Assembly: GCA_004297305.1 (NCBI GenBank)
Contig: SCTR01000006.1
Span: forward strand, 318,129 to 382,128
Direction: 5' to 3'
From: Actinomycetota bacterium
GTDB taxonomy: Bacteria; Actinomycetota; Actinomycetes; S36-B12; FW305-bin1
Length of the DNA: 64,000 nucleotides
The notes below the pieces were generated by a model. It did not search any database, was not told where the DNA came from, and was given only the letters and a program-made list of their open reading frames with translations. Shown piece after piece: positions 36,136-44,210 of the stretch. How positions within the stretch are numbered: the stretch's first letter is position 1; every line of letters begins with the position of its first letter. A program made the position numbers and the translations under genes.

Positions 36136-37140
36136 TCAGGCCAGTGCCGCTGCCCCGACGGACTTCGCCTGCTGCCACGCCGACCAGGCGGTGGCGACCA
36201 TCGAGGTGAGGTCGTGTTCGGCGGCCCAGTCCAGGTCGCGCTGCGCGGCTGCCGGCGAGCACACGATCCGGGCCGGGTCGCCGGGGCGGCGGGGCCCGAC
36301 CGACCACTGGAACGGCACCCCGGTCACCGACCGGACGGCCGACAGGATCTGCTTCACGCTGGTCCCCTCACCGCGGCCCAGGCAGTAGACCGGCGAGGGC
36401 GCGGACCCGGCTTCGAGCACCCGGGCCGCCGCCACGTGGGCGGACGCCACGTCTGCCACGTGGATGTAGTCGCGGACGCAGGTGCCGTCCTCGGTCGGGT
36501 AGTCGTCGCCGTGGATCGTCGGCTCCCGACCGTCGTCGACGGCCTTCATCACCAGCGGGAACAGGTTGTGCGGCGACACGTCGAACACCGCCGGGTCGCC
36601 GGACCCGACGACGTTGAAGTACCGCAGCGAGACGTGCCGCAGCGGCGTACCGCCGGCCAGCTCGCGGGCCCGGGCGGCGTCCCGGACGAGCCATTCACCG
36701 ATCAGCTTGGACTCGCCGTACGGCGACTCCGGCCGGGTCGGCGTCGCCTCGGTGACGAGGTCGACGTCCGGCGTCCCGTAGGTCGCCGCGGACGAGGAGA
36801 ACACGATCCGGTCGACCCCGGCGGTCGCCATCGCCTCCAGCAGCAGCCGGGTGCCCTCCACGTTGGCGTGGTAGCACGCGAACGGCGTACTCACCGATAC
36901 CCCGGCGTACTTGAAACCTGCCAGGTGCACCACGCCGTCGACGTCACCGGATCCCAGCGCGGCCCGCAGCGCCGCCGGGTCGGTGATCGAGCCCTCGACC
37001 ACTCGCACGCCCTCGGGCACGAACGCCAGCCGGCCGGTCGAAAGGTCGTCGAGGACGACGACGTCGCGGCCGTCGGCCAGCAGCGCCCGGGCGACGTGAG
37101 AGCCGATGTACCCGGCGCCGCCGGTGACCACCCAACTCAT
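36136..37140 (-). CDS. galE: UDP-glucose 4-epimerase
   Basis: Interconverts UDP-glucose and UDP-galactose using tightly bound NAD, supplying galactose for cell-envelope polymers. The 334 residues show VVTGGAGYIGSHVARALL at the start, HLAGFKYAGVSVSTPFACYHANVEGT, the catalytic SSSAATYG and YGESK, and RYFNVVGSG. Start ATG 37140 overlaps the purC stop as ATGA, so it is cotranslated with purC, an unusual partner for galE. Related sugar epimerases with other substrates cannot be excluded. Confidence 0.88.
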   Translation of the reverse strand: MSWVVTGGAGYIGSHVARALLADGRDVVVLDDLSTGRLAFVPEGVRVVEGSITDPAALRAALGSGDVDGVVHLAGFKYAGVSVSTPFACYHANVEGTRLLLEAMATAGVDRIVFSSSAATYGTPDVDLVTEATPTRPESPYGESKLIGEWLVRDAARARELAGGTPLRHVSLRYFNVVGSGDPAVFDVSPHNLFPLVMKAVDDGREPTIHGDDYPTEDGTCVRDYIHVADVASAHVAAARVLEAGSAPSPVYCLGRGEGTSVKQILSAVRSVTGVPFQWSVGPRRPGDPARIVCSPAAAQRDLDWAAEHDLTSMVATAWSAWQQAKSVGAAALA

Positions 37141-38036
37141 GAGAACGCCTCTCCGGTCAGTCGTTCGTACGCCTGCAGGTAGCGCTGCCGGGTTCGTTCC
37201 ACCACCTCGTCGGGCAACGGTGGCGGCGGCGTACCGGAGTCGCGGTCCCAACCAGCGGCCGGGGAGGTGAGCCAATCACGGACGTACTGCTTGTCGTAGG
37301 ACGGCTGGGGCCGGCCGGGTGACCACTGCTCGGCCGGCCAGAACCGTGACGAGTCCGGGGTGAGCACCTCGTCACCGAGGACCAGCGTGCCGGCCAGCCG
37401 GCCGTGCTGGGCGAAGCCGAACTCCAGCTTGGTGTCGGCCAGGACGATCCCGCGTTCGCCGGCGATCGCCTCGGCGCGCCGGTACACCGCCAGGGTCAGT
37501 CGCTTCAGTTCTTGCGCCTCGTCCTGACCGACCAGCGCGACGACCTCGTCGAAGGTGATGTTCTCGTCGTGTTCGCCCACGGCCGCCTTGGTCGCCGGGG
37601 TGAAGATCGGCTTGGGCAGCTGGGAGCCGTCCTGCAGGCCCGGTGGCAGGCCGACGCCGCAGATGCTGCCGGTCTGCCGGTACGCCGCCAGCCCGGAACC
37701 GGCCAGATAGCCGCGGGCGACGCACTCCACCGGCAGCATGTCGAGGCGAGCGCAGACCAGGGCCCGGCCGGCGACGGAATCCGGGACCTGCGCCGACACG
37801 ACGTGATTCGGCACGAGGTCGGCCAGCTGCGAGAACCACCAGAGGCTCAGCCGCGTCAGGATCGCGCCCTTGTCCGGGATCAACGTCGGCAGTACCCAGT
37901 CGTACGCCGAGATCCGGTCACTGGCAACGACAAGCAGCCGGTCGTCGGGGGCCCGGAACAGGTCGCGAACCTTGCCGGAGTACACGTGCTCGTAGCCGTC
38001 GGGCAACGCGGGAAGGTCTGAAACAGGGGCAGCCAC
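37137..38036 (-). CDS. purC: phosphoribosylaminoimidazole-succinocarboxamide synthase
   Basis: Makes SAICAR from CAIR, aspartate and ATP. The 299 residues begin YEHVYSGKVRDLFRAPDDRLLVVASDRISAYDWV. They continue with KGAILTRLSLWWFSQL, VECVARGYLAGSG, LADTKLEFGFAQHG and DEVLTPDSSRFWPAEQW. These are the SAICAR-synthetase signatures, and the length fits the longer actinobacterial form. The gene sits downstream of purB on the same strand, with a 150-base gap full of short repeats, and overlaps galE by 4 bases. Confidence 0.97.
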   Translation of the reverse strand: MAAPVSDLPALPDGYEHVYSGKVRDLFRAPDDRLLVVASDRISAYDWVLPTLIPDKGAILTRLSLWWFSQLADLVPNHVVSAQVPDSVAGRALVCARLDMLPVECVARGYLAGSGLAAYRQTGSICGVGLPPGLQDGSQLPKPIFTPATKAAVGEHDENITFDEVVALVGQDEAQELKRLTLAVYRRAEAIAGERGIVLADTKLEFGFAQHGRLAGTLVLGDEVLTPDSSRFWPAEQWSPGRPQPSYDKQYVRDWLTSPAAGWDRDSGTPPPPLPDEVVERTRQRYLQAYERLTGEAFS

Positions 38037-38074
38037 GACGCAGACCCTAGGGCCAGCGCATCGGTCAGCGGTTC

Positions 38075-38165
38075 TTAGCCGGTCAGGCCCTTGGCCGGTC
38101 AGGCCTTTAGCCGGTCAGGGTCCCTTCGCCGGCCAAGACGCTGGGCTGGCCACGACGCTGCGCCG
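38075..38165. repeat. degenerate tandem repeats between purC and purB
   Basis: At least four units like TAGCCGGTCAGGCCCT at about 15-17-base spacing, followed by two GGCCAAGACGCTGGGC-like units. They fill the 150-base gap between purB and purC. No gene or clear terminator occurs here. Confidence 0.65.
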
Positions 38166-38186
38166 GCCAGGGTCCTGCGGCGGAGG

Positions 38187-39617
38187 TCAGAGGATCGCGC
38201 GCGGGGTGTACTGCGCCGCGGCCGGATGAGCGTCACGAACCTCGGCGACCCGCGCCACCACGGCGGCGACCTGGTCCCGCGCGGCGCCGGTGAACTCCAG
38301 CGGGGCGCTGGTGACCACGGCCAGGTCGTCGCGCGACAGCCCCAGCCGGGGATCCGCGGCCAGCCGGTCGAGCAGATCGTTGTGGGCCAAGCCCTTCTCC
38401 CGCATCGCCAGCGCGACGGCCACCGCATGCTCCTTGATCGCCTCGTGCGCGACCTCCCGCCCGACGCCGCGGCGTACCGCGGCCATCAGCACCTTCGTGG
38501 TGGTGAGGAAGGGCAGGTAACGCTCGAGTTCGCGGTCGATGACAGCGCCGAACGCGCCGAACTCGGCCAACACCGTGAGAAACGTCTCGAACAAGCCGTC
38601 TGCAGCGAAGAACGAGTCCGGCAGGGCGACGCGCCGCACCACCGAGCAGGAGACGTCGCCCTCGTTCCACTGGTCGCCGGCCAACTGGGCGGTCATCGCG
38701 GCATACCCGCGCAGCAGGACGGCGAAGCCGTTGATCCGTTCGCAGGACCGGGTGTTCATCTTGTGCGGCATCGCGCTGGACCCGACCTGGCCTGGCGCGA
38801 AACCTTCCGTCACCAGTTCGTGGCCGGCCATCAGTCTGATCGTGAGGGCCAGGCTGGACGGCGCCGCGGCTACCTGCACCAAGGCGGAGACGACGTCGTG
38901 GTCCAGCGACCGCGGATACACCTGGCCGACGCTGGTCAGCACGTGGCGGAAACCCAGGTGGCCGGCCACCCGTCCTTCGAGCTCGACGAGCCGGCCGAGG
39001 TCGCCGCCGAACAGGTCGAGCATGTCCTGTGCGGTCCCCACCGGACCCTTGATGCCGCGCAACGGATAGCGCTCGATGAGGTCGGCGAGCCGGTGGTAGG
39101 CGACGAGCAGTTCGTCGGCGGCGGAGGCGAACCGCTTGCCCAAAGTGGTCGTCTGCGCCGCCACGTTGTGCGAACGACCGGTGAGGGGCTGCTCGTCGTA
39201 TCGCATCGCCAGCTCCGCCAAGCGGACCAGCGTGGCGACGACCTTGTCGCGGATCAGCTCGAGGGAGGCGCGGACCTGCAACTGCTCGACGTTCTCGGTG
39301 AGGTCGCGGCTGGTCATGCCCTTGTGCACGTGTTCGTGGCCGGCGAGCGCGTTGAACTCCTCGATACGCGCCTTCACGTCGTGCCGGGTGACCCGCTCCC
39401 GGGCGGCGATGCTCGGCAGGTCCACGTGCTCGACGACCCGCTGATAGTCCTCGATGACGCCGTCGGCCACCTCGACGTCCAGGTCGCGCTGCGCGGCCAG
39501 CACCGCCAGCCACAACCGCCGCTCCAGGACGACCTTGTGATCCGGCGACCACAGCAGCGCCATCGGCTCACTGGCGTATCGGGTGGCGAGGACGTCGGGG
39601 ATGGCGGGTTGGCTCAC
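38187..39617 (-). CDS. purB: adenylosuccinate lyase
   Basis: Removes fumarate from SAICAR and from adenylosuccinate, so it serves two purine steps. The 476-residue enzyme has the fumarase-superfamily signature GSSAMPHKMNTRSCERI near residue 280, the catalytic-loop region GMTSRDLTENVEQLQ, and TGRSHNVAAQTTTLGKRF with the conserved His. I start at GTG 39617 (MSQPAIPDVLATRYASEPM); the open frame continues up to the divergent zwf gene but is not conserved. The intergenic space to zwf is only 57 bases and must hold both promoters. Confidence 0.96.
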   Translation of the reverse strand: MSQPAIPDVLATRYASEPMALLWSPDHKVVLERRLWLAVLAAQRDLDVEVADGVIEDYQRVVEHVDLPSIAARERVTRHDVKARIEEFNALAGHEHVHKGMTSRDLTENVEQLQVRASLELIRDKVVATLVRLAELAMRYDEQPLTGRSHNVAAQTTTLGKRFASAADELLVAYHRLADLIERYPLRGIKGPVGTAQDMLDLFGGDLGRLVELEGRVAGHLGFRHVLTSVGQVYPRSLDHDVVSALVQVAAAPSSLALTIRLMAGHELVTEGFAPGQVGSSAMPHKMNTRSCERINGFAVLLRGYAAMTAQLAGDQWNEGDVSCSVVRRVALPDSFFAADGLFETFLTVLAEFGAFGAVIDRELERYLPFLTTTKVLMAAVRRGVGREVAHEAIKEHAVAVALAMREKGLAHNDLLDRLAADPRLGLSRDDLAVVTSAPLEFTGAARDQVAAVVARVAEVRDAHPAAAQYTPRAIL

Positions 39618-39674
39618 CGGACGATTGTCCCGCATCCGCCCACCGGCCGGCGCCGCCGCTGGCACCATCGCCCT

Positions 39675-41222
39675 GTGCCCGACACGAACGCCCAGCCGGC
39701 CCAGACCATCTCCTATCCCGCGCCCTCCTACGACCAGCCGTCCGATACCTCGCCGCCGCCCGCCTCGTCTCCGCGGCACCGACGCGACGGGTCCGAGCCG
39801 CTGGATCCCCACGTCATCGTCCTGTTCGGCGCCACCGGCGACCTCGCCCGGCGCAAACTGCTGCCGGGCCTGTCCCACCTCGCTGCTTCGTCACTGGCAC
39901 CGGACTTCCGCGTGATCGGCAGCTCGCTGGACGACCTCGACGACGACAGCTTCCGCGCGTTCGCCGCCGATGCGGTGCGGGAGTTCGCTTTGCACAAGCT
40001 CGGTCCCGACCAGTGGGAGGCCTTCGCCAGCCGGCTGTCCTTCGTCCCGCAGCACGCCGGCCCGCAGGCCCTGGCCGCCGCCGTCGCCGACGCCGAGACG
40101 GCGCTCGGACCGACGGCCCGCCGGCTGCACTACCTCAGCGTCCCGCCGCGCGCCGCACTCGCGGTGATCGCGATGCTGCGCGACGCCCACCTCGTCGACC
40201 GCGCACGCGTGGTGATGGAGAAGCCGTTCGGTGAGGATCTGGCCAGCGCCATCGCGCTGAACGACCAGGTGCACGAGACGTTCCGTGAGTCACAGATCTT
40301 CCGCATCGACCACTTCCTCGGGAAGGAAGCCGCGCAGAACATCCTGGCGTTCCGCTTCGCCAACGGCCTGTTCGAGCCGATCTGGAACCGGAACTTCATC
40401 GACCACGTGCAGATCGACATACCCGAGACGCTCGGACTCGACCGGCGAGCCGCGTTCTACGAGGCGACCGGCGCCTACAAGGACATGGTCGTCACTCATC
40501 TGCTGCAGGTCCTGGCATTCGTCGCCATGGAGCCGCCGACGGCGCTGGAGCCGCGGGCCATCAGCGAAGAGAAGAACAAGGTGTTCCGCTCGATGCTGCC
40601 GATCGACCCCGCCCGGGTCGTACGCGGGCAGTACACCGGATACCGCGACGAGGAGGGGGTCGCACGCGACTCCGACACCGAGACCTTCATCGCGTTGCGC
40701 TGCGGCATCGACAACTGGCGATGGGCCGGCGTTCCGTTCTACCTGCGCACCGGCAAGCGCATGGCCGAGGGCATGCGGATCATCTCGATCGCCTTCAAGG
40801 AGGCGCCCCGCACGATGTTCCCGCAGAACTCCGGCGTCGGGGCGGCCGGGCCGGACCACCTGACCTTCGACCTGGCGGACTCGTCGAAGGTCTCCTTGTC
40901 GTTCTATGGCAAACGGCCCGGGCCGGGGATGAAACTCGACAAACTCTCGATGCAGTTCTCGTCGCACGAGACCGAGCACGCCGACGACTTCCTCGAGGCG
41001 TACGAACGGCTGATCCTCGATGCCATGCGCGGTGACCACACGCTGTTCACCACCGCGGAGGGCATCGAGAGCCTCTGGGAGCGGTCAGCCCCGCTGCTGG
41101 AGTATCCGCCGCCGGTGAAGCCCTACGCCCCGGGAACCTGGGGGCCGAACGCGATCCATCAGCTCGTCGCGCCCCACGCCTGGCGACTGCCGTTCGAGCG
41201 AGGCTGGCGCGAGAGCCGGTAG
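39675..41222 (+). CDS. zwf: glucose-6-phosphate 1-dehydrogenase
   Basis: First enzyme of the oxidative pentose phosphate pathway: glucose 6-phosphate plus NADP(+) gives 6-phosphogluconolactone and NADPH, and so feeds PRPP synthesis for the nearby purine genes. The 515 residues show the nucleotide-binding start VLFGATGDLARRKLLPGL after a 35-residue Pro/Ser-rich tail, the active-site RIDHFLGKEAAQN, and YLRTGKRM. It starts at GTG 39675 (MPDTNAQPAQ). It is a plus-strand island in the minus-strand purine belt, divergent from purB. Confidence 0.95.
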   Translation: MPDTNAQPAQTISYPAPSYDQPSDTSPPPASSPRHRRDGSEPLDPHVIVLFGATGDLARRKLLPGLSHLAASSLAPDFRVIGSSLDDLDDDSFRAFAADAVREFALHKLGPDQWEAFASRLSFVPQHAGPQALAAAVADAETALGPTARRLHYLSVPPRAALAVIAMLRDAHLVDRARVVMEKPFGEDLASAIALNDQVHETFRESQIFRIDHFLGKEAAQNILAFRFANGLFEPIWNRNFIDHVQIDIPETLGLDRRAAFYEATGAYKDMVVTHLLQVLAFVAMEPPTALEPRAISEEKNKVFRSMLPIDPARVVRGQYTGYRDEEGVARDSDTETFIALRCGIDNWRWAGVPFYLRTGKRMAEGMRIISIAFKEAPRTMFPQNSGVGAAGPDHLTFDLADSSKVSLSFYGKRPGPGMKLDKLSMQFSSHETEHADDFLEAYERLILDAMRGDHTLFTTAEGIESLWERSAPLLEYPPPVKPYAPGTWGPNAIHQLVAPHAWRLPFERGWRESR

Positions 41223-41583
41223 CACCGCGGCCGTCAGCCCCGCGATGCCGGCAGGTCGTCACTTCGCCGTGCCACCGCAAAGGTCCACAAGCCCGTCCCG
41301 TTGTCAGCCCTAGCGGTGGCACGGCGGGCTGTGGACGGCCGTCACCGTAACCAACCGAGGTTGGCGATGATCCGGCGGTGCCAACACCGCCGCTGACCGC
41401 CCCTCGTCCGCATTCGGCCCCCTGTTCGCGCCCTGCCCTGCTGCCAAACAGCCGTCCGCGGCTCACCGCGCCGCCAAGCCTCAGTTCCCGTCCGACGCGG
41501 TCCACCGCGCCCAAGTCACTCGGCAACCACCGAAACTCACCGCCCTGCAACAAGCCTGGGCTCGATGCGGGCTGCGGACCATC
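41223..41583. other. gene-free stretch between zwf and the AbiEi/DUF559 gene
   Basis: About 360 bases with no convincing open frame. It contains copy A of the 56-bp palindromic element (41272-41327). The region from 41390 on is rich in C-runs and has no obvious promoter hexamers. A 5' leader or operator for the following gene must lie here. Confidence 0.5.
41272..41327. repeat. 56-bp palindromic element, copy A
   Basis: Begins CCACCGCAAAGG and ends GCGGTGGCACGGCGG. With six extra bases on the left the arms are GCCGTGCCACCGC (41266-41278) and GCGGTGGCACGGC (41313-41325), a perfect 13-bp stem. It is the same length as copy B (42768-42823) and matches it at roughly 48 of 56 positions, in the same orientation. 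It lies 256 bases upstream of the AbiEi/DUF559 gene. Confidence 0.85.
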
Positions 41584-42783
41584 GTGAGCGGCGACTGGCG
41601 CGGCCAGCAGATCTCGCCGGGCCTGGCAAATGAAGCTCCCGCGCCCGACAAGGCCTCCTCCGCCGCGCGGCGAGGGCGGGCCGGCACCGCGGCGACCGCC
41701 GCAATCCTGCGGGACCGCTTCGGTCCCGAGCCGTTCACGACCGCCGAAGCGTTGGCCACGGTATCCCGCGGTCGATGGCGGGCAGCCGTGGCCGCCGGGA
41801 GGGTCGACCGGGTGCGGCGCGGCCACTGGATTGTTTCGAAGGTTCCCGCCGTGCCACCGCACGGGCTGCTACTAGCCGATTCCGACGAACCGTTGCGGTG
41901 GCATGGCGGACAGCAGACTGTCACGGTACGGAGGGTCGCCCTGGAGGTAGCCCGATTCGCGGCGGACGGTGTCCCGGCGACCGCCGCCCTCGAGACAGCG
42001 GCGCACCTGCACGGGATTCCCACCGTGGGCCACGACCACGCTGGCGCCAATCGCGTCACGTTGTTCGTGCCCCGACATGCCGACGTACGGCGTGGTGCGC
42101 GGTCCGACCTGCTGGTGCGGGCCACGAATCTCCCGCGGCGACAGCGCGATACCCGCCTGGGTGTGCCGACGACGTCGTTGTTGCGCACCGCCGTCGATCT
42201 CGCTCGCGGCCAGCCCCTGCCCTCGGCACTGGTACCGCTGGATGCTGCACTACGGCAATGGATCCTGCGGCTTTCCGACAGCCAGAGGGGGAGCGCCAAT
42301 TCGGCGCTCGAGGCCGCGTCCGTGCCGCGGGCCCGGGCCACGGACGAGCTGGCGGCCATCATTGCGACGATGGCCCGACTGCCGGGCATCCGTGCTGTAC
42401 GAAGGGCCGCCGAGGACGTCGATCCGAAGGCTGAGACTCCCCTGGAATCCCTGTCGCGCGGCAGGTTTCTCGCGGCTGGCTTGCCACGCCCTGTGGCGCA
42501 GCTCGCCGTCCACGGCGACGACGGCCGCACCTACCGCTCAGATCTCGGCTGGCCGCAATACCGGGTGCTCGGCGAGGCGGACGGCGCGCTCAAGTACGTC
42601 GATCGAGCAGATCTGTTGCGCGAGAAGGAACGCGAGGACTCCCTGCGCCGCGCCGGCTGGATCGTCGTTCGCTGGACATGGGACGAGATTTTGCGTCGCC
42701 CTGAGGTCGTCGTCCGCCGCATCCTCGCGGCGTTGAACAGCTACCTGACGGCACAGCCCTTGCGGAGCCACCGCAAGGGCTGA
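41584..42783 (+). CDS. AbiEi-type antitoxin domain fused to a DUF559/Vsr-like endonuclease domain
   Basis: A 399-residue protein. Residues 38-90 (ILRDRFGPEPFTTAEALATV then RWRAAVAAGRVDRVRRGHW) form an AbiEi-like winged helix; the middle resembles the AbiEi C-terminal region (LGVPTTSLLRTAVDLARG). The last 110 residues match the DUF559 endonuclease fold: ESLSRGRFLAAGLPRPVAQ, YRSDLGWPQYRVLGEADGA with the presumed Asp and Glu metal ligands, then REKEREDSLRRAGW and VVRWTWDEIL. This domain pair is frequent in actinobacteria; its role (defence, repair or mobile-element linked) is unknown. GTG 41584 is the chosen start. Its last codons (SHRKG, stop) lie inside palindromic element copy B, and an element-like palindrome lies inside the coding region. 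Confidence 0.78.
   Translation: MSGDWRGQQISPGLANEAPAPDKASSAARRGRAGTAATAAILRDRFGPEPFTTAEALATVSRGRWRAAVAAGRVDRVRRGHWIVSKVPAVPPHGLLLADSDEPLRWHGGQQTVTVRRVALEVARFAADGVPATAALETAAHLHGIPTVGHDHAGANRVTLFVPRHADVRRGARSDLLVRATNLPRRQRDTRLGVPTTSLLRTAVDLARGQPLPSALVPLDAALRQWILRLSDSQRGSANSALEAASVPRARATDELAAIIATMARLPGIRAVRRAAEDVDPKAETPLESLSRGRFLAAGLPRPVAQLAVHGDDGRTYRSDLGWPQYRVLGEADGALKYVDRADLLREKEREDSLRRAGWIVVRWTWDEILRRPEVVVRRILAALNSYLTAQPLRSHRKG
41854..41909. repeat. 56-bp palindromic element-like segment inside the AbiEi/DUF559 gene
   Basis: Left arm CCGCCGTGCCACCGCA (41846-41861), right arm TGCGGTGGCATGGCGG (41894-41909), complementary at 15 of 16 positions. From CCACCGC to GGCGG it is exactly 56 bases, as in copies A, B and C; the middle differs. 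It encodes VPPHGLLLADSDEPLRWHGG of the protein. Confidence 0.7.
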
Positions 42784-42823
42784 CAAGCCGGTCTCGTTGT
42801 GAGCCCTTGCGGTGGCACGGCGG
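42755..42823. repeat. 56-bp palindromic element, copy B, with an extra arm
   Basis: The element proper (42768-42823) has a perfect 14-bp stem CCACCGCAAGGGCT / AGCCCTTGCGGTGG. A further arm AGCCCTTGCGG (42755-42765) precedes it, so the middle arm (42771-42781) can pair either backward (11 bp, loop of 5) or forward (14 bp). The stop codon of the AbiEi/DUF559 gene is at 42781-42783, within the first arm pair. Could act as a terminator between this gene and convergent purD. Confidence 0.85.
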
Positions 42824-42911
42824 ACATGGGACGAGCTGGCGACGTGCCGGGACAGCCGGCGAGCACAGGTAACCAGGCTCCATCGGGACCGTCCCTCATC
42901 ACCCGACGGCG

Positions 42912-44186
42912 CTACGGGATGGTGATCTCGTCGCGGGAGGCGCGGGCGGCGATGTCGGTGCGGTAGACCGCGCCCGGCAGGTCGAGTTTCGCCACTGCGT
43001 CGTAGGCCCGCTGCCGCGCCGTCGCGAGATCGGGCCCGATGGCGGTGACCGACAGCACACGGCCGCCGCTGGACACCACCGATCCATCAGGCCCGGCGGC
43101 CGTACCAGCGTGCAACACCGTCACCCCGTCGACGGCGGCGGCCGCGTCCAACCCCGTGATCGGGTCGCCGGTCCGCGGCGTCCCGGGGTACCCGGCAGCG
43201 GCCACCACGACCGTGACGGCGGCCGCGTCGCGCCACAGCAACGGCTCCACCTGGTCCAGCCGACCGGTCGCGGCGGCGTACAGCAGGCCGCTCAGCGGCG
43301 TGCGCAGCAACGCGAGCACGGCCTGGGTCTCCGGGTCGCCGAACCGGACGTTGAACTCCACCACCCGCAGCCCACGGGACGTCAGGGCGAGGCCGGCGTA
43401 CAGCAGGCCCGCGAACGGCGTCCCCCGCCGCCGTAGTTCGTCGACGGTCGGCTGCAGCACGCGGTCGGTGACCGTCGCCACCAGATCTTGGGGCGCCCAA
43501 GGCAACGGCGCGTAGGCACCCATCCCCCCGGTGTTCGGTCCGCTGTCGCCGTCGCCGACCCGCTTGAAGTCCTGGGCCGGCACCAGCGGGACGACCGTCG
43601 TCCCGTCGCAGATCGCGAACAGCGACACCTCGGGCCCGTCGAGGTACTCCTCCACCACCACCGTGCCGCCGCCGTCGACGCAGGCGACGCCGTGCGCCAG
43701 CGCTGCCGCGCGGTCGGTGGTCACCACGACGCCCTTCCCGGCAGCGAGGCCGTCGTCCTTGACGACGTACGGCGGCCCGAAGGCGTCCAGCGCCACGGCG
43801 ATCTCGGCCGGATCCGTGCACACGTGCGCCATCGCCGTCGGCACCCCCGCGGCCGCCATCACCTGCTTGGCGAAGGCCTTGCTGCCTTCCAGCGCCGCCG
43901 CCGGAGCGCTGGGTCCGAAACACGCGATGCCCTGCGCGCGTACGGCATCGGCCGCCCCCGCGACCAGCGGCACCTCAGGCCCGATGACGACGAGGTCGGC
44001 CCCCTCCGCCGCTGCGAGGTCGGCGACGGCCGTGGCCGAGGTGACGTCGAGCGGGCGGGTCGGCACCTGCGCGGCGATCCCGGCGTTGCCCGGGGCCACG
44101 ACGATCTGCGGGCCCTCGTCATCGGCCAGCAGGGCATGGACCAGAGCATGTTCGCGGCCACCGGACCCGACGACGAGGACCTTCAC
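42912..44186 (-). CDS. purD: phosphoribosylamine--glycine ligase (GAR synthetase)
   Basis: Step 2 of purine synthesis: phosphoribosylamine, glycine and ATP give GAR. The 424-residue ATP-grasp enzyme starts [19 protein letters not shown], has [37 protein letters not shown], the grasp-loop [20 protein letters not shown] and [14 protein letters not shown], and the metal-site region [18 protein letters not shown]. All marks are intact. It lies upstream of the zwf and AbiEi/DUF559 insert; the amino-transferase gene is 24 bases upstream, possibly in the same transcript. Confidence 0.97.
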   Translation of the reverse strand: MKVLVVGSGGREHALVHALLADDEGPQIVVAPGNAGIAAQVPTRPLDVTSATAVADLAAAEGADLVVIGPEVPLVAGAADAVRAQGIACFGPSAPAAALEGSKAFAKQVMAAAGVPTAMAHVCTDPAEIAVALDAFGPPYVVKDDGLAAGKGVVVTTDRAAALAHGVACVDGGGTVVVEEYLDGPEVSLFAICDGTTVVPLVPAQDFKRVGDGDSGPNTGGMGAYAPLPWAPQDLVATVTDRVLQPTVDELRRRGTPFAGLLYAGLALTSRGLRVVEFNVRFGDPETQAVLALLRTPLSGLLYAAATGRLDQVEPLLWRDAAAVTVVVAAAGYPGTPRTGDPITGLDAAAAVDGVTVLHAGTAAGPDGSVVSSGGRVLSVTAIGPDLATARQRAYDAVAKLDLPGAVYRTDIAARASRDEITIP

Positions 44187-44210
44187 GGCCGGTGAGCCTA
44201 GGGGACGCGC

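Noticed and set aside
38091-39674. Plus-strand extension of more than 500 codons before zwf
   Set aside because: It is the antisense of purB; zwf relatives start near residue 528 of this frame, at GTG 39675.
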